Below are positions 61,982-64,000 of a stretch of DNA of 64,000 nucleotides, piece after piece. Below the pieces are notes generated by a model. The model was given only the letters and a program-made list of their open reading frames with translations, did no database searches and was not told the origin of the DNA. Made by a program: the position numbers and the translations under genes. The stretch comes from Anaerostipes sp. (GTDB lineage: Bacteria; Bacillota; Clostridia; Lachnospirales; Lachnospiraceae): contig JAQWFL010000010.1 of assembly GCA_028704435.1 (NCBI GenBank), forward strand, positions 1 through 64,000, read 5' to 3'. The first letter of the stretch is position 1. Each line of letters starts with the position of its first letter.

Positions 61982-62953
61982 TTATTCAAATGGATATTTC
62001 ATTCCCCATTGATTTCGAACGCTAGACAAAATATGCATAACATCTCTGGATATTTCCATTGCATTGTCTTCATAGATTCCAGCTATGGTTCCTTCCATTG
62101 CTTCTACTTCATAAAGAAGTGCATCTTCTGTCTTTCCAGCTTCTACAATTTCAACTTTCCCTGTTGCTGTATTTGTAATTGTCCCCTTCATCGCTCTTGG
62201 ATATTCATATACTTCAATATATCCTTCATCACCTGTTACTACTCCACGCTTTGGCTGTTTTGCCTGGATAGTTAAACTCATAACCACCATCTGCTCTAGA
62301 GAATTCTTCATAATAATACCACACTGCTCGTCTACGCCTGTTTGGGCATATTTCATTGTTGTTAAGATTGTATTTGGTGTTTCATCTAAAAATGTACGTG
62401 CAAATGTTGTTGCATATCCACCAATATCAAGAAGAGCTCCTCCTGCAGCTTCCATAGCATAAAAACGGTTGGTATAATCTTTTCCTTTGTTGCTTCCAAA
62501 GTTTACTTGAACCATTTTCACTTCTCCAATGGCACCTTCTTTTATTCGGTCTTTTAATTTCTTAAATAAAGGCATGTGAGAAATTGTCATAGCTTCACGA
62601 AGAATCAAATCTTTTGACTTTGCAAGTTCCACAACTTCCTCTAGCTGATGATCATTCACTGTAATTGCCTTCTCACATAATACATGCTTTCCCGCATTCA
62701 AGGCATCCTTTATATTCTCATAATGAACTCCGTGAGGTGTTGCAATATAAATAATATCAATTTCTTGATCCCCCAACAACTCCTGATACGTTTCATATAT
62801 TTTGTGAATTTTATGCTTCATTGCAAATGTTTCTGCCTTCGACTTTGTTCTTCCACATACAGCATAAGCTTTTTTCCCATGTTTTTCTAATGCTTCTGCC
62901 ATCTCTCCTGCGATTCCACCGCAGCCCATAATTCCCCATTTTAAATCAGCCAT
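61982..62953 (-). CDS. Gfo/Idh/MocA family oxidoreductase
   Basis: A 323-aa NAD(P)-dependent dehydrogenase. The Rossmann start is KWGIMGCGGIAGEMA; the family triplet normally EKP is EKA here (VLCEKAITVN); the C-terminal domain has MVQVNFGS and GGALLDIGGYATTFA. Substrates in the family are sugars, inositols or biliverdin; sequence near trans-1,2-dihydrobenzene-1,2-diol dehydrogenase-like members is possible. It overlaps the rpiA stop by 8 bp and is translated from inside it (AAAAGGAGAAGAAGA). Confidence 0.88.
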   Translation of the reverse strand: MADLKWGIMGCGGIAGEMAEALEKHGKKAYAVCGRTKSKAETFAMKHKIHKIYETYQELLGDQEIDIIYIATPHGVHYENIKDALNAGKHVLCEKAITVNDHQLEEVVELAKSKDLILREAMTISHMPLFKKLKDRIKEGAIGEVKMVQVNFGSNKGKDYTNRFYAMEAAGGALLDIGGYATTFARTFLDETPNTILTTMKYAQTGVDEQCGIIMKNSLEQMVVMSLTIQAKQPKRGVVTGDEGYIEVYEYPRAMKGTITNTATGKVEIVEAGKTEDALLYEVEAMEGTIAGIYEDNAMEISRDVMHILSSVRNQWGMKYPFE

Positions 62954-63584
62954 TCTTCTTCTCCTTTTCTATCACATAAGAACCATTTTGTGTAACTACA
63001 AGTGCTTTTGCTGCCACTTCATAAAACAAAGATGTCTCAATAACACCAGTGAAACCTTTTAGTATATTATCTATCTCTCCCATGTCCATCTTACTGTCTT
63101 TAATAAAAACTTCCATTAATTCAGGCGTTCTCATCTGATATGTCATATTCATCTTGGTAAGCTTAGATGCAAGATATCCTTTTGCCTCTGGAACAATTTC
63201 TAACACCACTGGAAAATCATAAGAAAGTTCAGGTACAACCTTATTTTCATCCACTAACAGCATATATTCTTCTGCCATCTTTCCAATAATTTTTTCCTTT
63301 GTATGAATCCCTCCAGCACTTTTATATGCATTTAGCTGATGATCCACTTGATCGCACCCATCAAATGCAATCTTAATCTTAGATACTTCTTCTGTCAAAA
63401 GCACTGTAACTCCCAGCCTTTCACAAAGTTTTTTCGTATCCATGGAAGGCGTTACTACCGATACTTCTGGTCGCTCAACACTTATATATTCAGCTAAATA
63501 AGCTATCGTAGATCCTCCGCCTAATCCAATGATACCATGTTCTGGAACAAATTTTAAAGCTTCTTTTGCACACCTTTTTTTCAT
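62946..63584 (-). CDS. rpiA: Ribose-5-phosphate isomerase A
   Basis: Interconverts ribose 5-phosphate and ribulose 5-phosphate. Family motifs: GLGGGSTIAYLAEYI, IAFDGCDQVD (Asp pair), AGGIHTKEKI and FPVVLEIVPEA. 212 aa, slightly short but complete. GGAGGTCTT precedes the ATG. It overlaps the Gfo/Idh gene, so the pair may serve one pentose-related pathway, though rpiA alone is housekeeping. Confidence 0.93.
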   Translation of the reverse strand: MKKRCAKEALKFVPEHGIIGLGGGSTIAYLAEYISVERPEVSVVTPSMDTKKLCERLGVTVLLTEEVSKIKIAFDGCDQVDHQLNAYKSAGGIHTKEKIIGKMAEEYMLLVDENKVVPELSYDFPVVLEIVPEAKGYLASKLTKMNMTYQMRTPELMEVFIKDSKMDMGEIDNILKGFTGVIETSLFYEVAAKALVVTQNGSYVIEKEKKNG

Positions 63585-63620
63585 AAGACCTCCTGATTAA
63601 GAAATATATTTTCTTTTTAT

Positions 63621-63669
63621 ATTTTATCACGAAATTATATTTTGTCAACGTGTGATTGCATTTTATAAT
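63621..63669. promoter_or_regulatory. Overlapping divergent promoters (rpiA and the rightward gene)
   Basis: Leftward: TTGACA (63643-63648), 16 bp, TAAAAT (63621-63626). Rightward: TTGTCA (63642-63647), 16 bp, TATAAT (63664-63669). The two -35 hexamers share the same five bases, so RNA polymerase cannot occupy both at once. Confidence 0.7.
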
Positions 63670-63749
63670 ATTTCATATTACAATTGTTACATAGGATGTT
63701 AGGAAATATCAAACCCTAACCATATCATTTAAGAGAAAGGAGCTTTTCG

Positions 63750-64000
63750 ATGAAAAAAACCATAAAATGTTTATTCAAATTGATTACTGCCATTGTATCT
63801 ATCGGTGGAATCCTATACTTGGCAAGAGATCAAGTGAAAGAGATTATTGATAAAATAAGAAAATTAATTCAAACTAGGAATGTCTTTCATAATAATGATT
63901 TCGACAGTACCTTTGATGACGATTTTGATGATGCAGATGATGAAATCTTTCCAGATGAGGCAAAAGATTCTAGAGATTACTTTACCATCAACATTACAGA
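63750..64000 (+). CDS. Hypothetical membrane-anchored acidic protein (partial, runs off the window)
   Basis: The reading frame starts MKKTIKCLFKLITAIVSIGG with GAGAAAGGAGC as ribosome binding site and stays open to the end of the window (83 codons). One membrane helix (about residues 9-25) is followed by a basic amphipathic stretch (VKEIIDKIRKL) and then a very acidic section (FDDDFDDADDE), ending in SRDYFTINIT. I do not recognise the family. A sigma-A-type promoter lies about 80 bp upstream. Confidence 0.75.
   Translation, partial: MKKTIKCLFKLITAIVSIGGILYLARDQVKEIIDKIRKLIQTRNVFHNNDFDSTFDDDFDDADDEIFPDEAKDSRDYFTINIT

Noticed and set aside
1-64000. CRISPR arrays, tRNA or rRNA genes, prophage
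   Set aside because: No regularly spaced repeats, no recognisable tRNA cloverleaf or rRNA segment, and no phage structural or integrase genes were found by reading.

Overview
The window is an AT-rich chromosomal segment of a low-GC, Gram-positive, spore-forming anaerobe, most likely a Lachnospiraceae (Clostridium cluster XIVa) gut bacterium. Support: a fused IspH-ribosomal protein S1 gene, formate-THF ligase next to folD, pyrophosphate-type phosphofructokinase, the forespore sigma factor SigG, a rubredoxin/flavodiiron oxygen-defence operon, T-box and BglG/LicT-type antitermination, and many PTS genes. The genus cannot be fixed from the sequence alone; an Anaerostipes-like organism is a guess. 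I see no tRNA, rRNA, CRISPR array, transposase or prophage.

Layout. 1-7.0 kb: an operon on the minus strand, ftsK-fhs-folD-rimO-pgsA-cinA (cinA cut by the window edge). 7.0-11.3 kb: a ClpP/TepA-like protease and pyruvate carboxylase. 11.4-16.4 kb: queA-flavoprotein-cmk-ispH/rpsA operon. 16.4-24.8 kb: an accessory block (AraC regulator, GldA-like dehydrogenase, old-yellow-enzyme reductase, FHS-type sugar transporter, radical SAM protein, sodium:solute symporter and two tiny membrane proteins) bracketed by a perfect 27-bp direct repeat. 24.8-31.2 kb: a membrane-anchored arylsulfate sulfotransferase, pheST with a T-box, and an orphan LytTR regulator. 31.3-35.0 kb: an Rrf2-controlled operon coding for an acyl-CoA dehydrogenase-EtfA-rubredoxin fusion and a flavodiiron protein. 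35.0-36.6 kb: an XRE-HTH/aminotransferase fusion. 36.6-44.2 kb: a glucose-type PTS permease with manA and manO, then a mannose-family PTS (manXYZ) and its LicT-type antiterminator, with two RAT/terminator elements. 44.3-51.5 kb: YihY, PPi-PFK, aminopeptidase P, an AEC carrier with a solute-binding lipoprotein, and sigG. 51.5-60.9 kb: a large operon with a galactitol-type PTS, two DhaK, two DhaL, a class II aldolase and a PRD activator. 61-64 kb: corA, a Gfo/Idh oxidoreductase with rpiA, and the start of a small membrane protein.

How the parts work together. Sugars enter by three PTS systems and FHS/SSS carriers, feed glycolysis through ManA and PPi-PFK, and pyruvate carboxylase replenishes oxaloacetate. 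The two strongest candidates for undescribed biology are (i) the Rrf2 / acyl-CoA dehydrogenase-EtfA-rubredoxin / flavodiiron operon, which reads as an electron chain from an acyl-CoA to O2 or NO, and (ii) the 9-gene PTS-DhaK-DhaL-aldolase operon, which lacks DhaM and any polyol dehydrogenase and so probably handles an unrecognised ketose or short polyol. Smaller leads are the two mini-proteins behind the sodium symporter, the bracketing 27-bp repeats, and an internal start that could release a free aminotransferase from the HTH fusion. All promoters, terminators and operators were read by eye.
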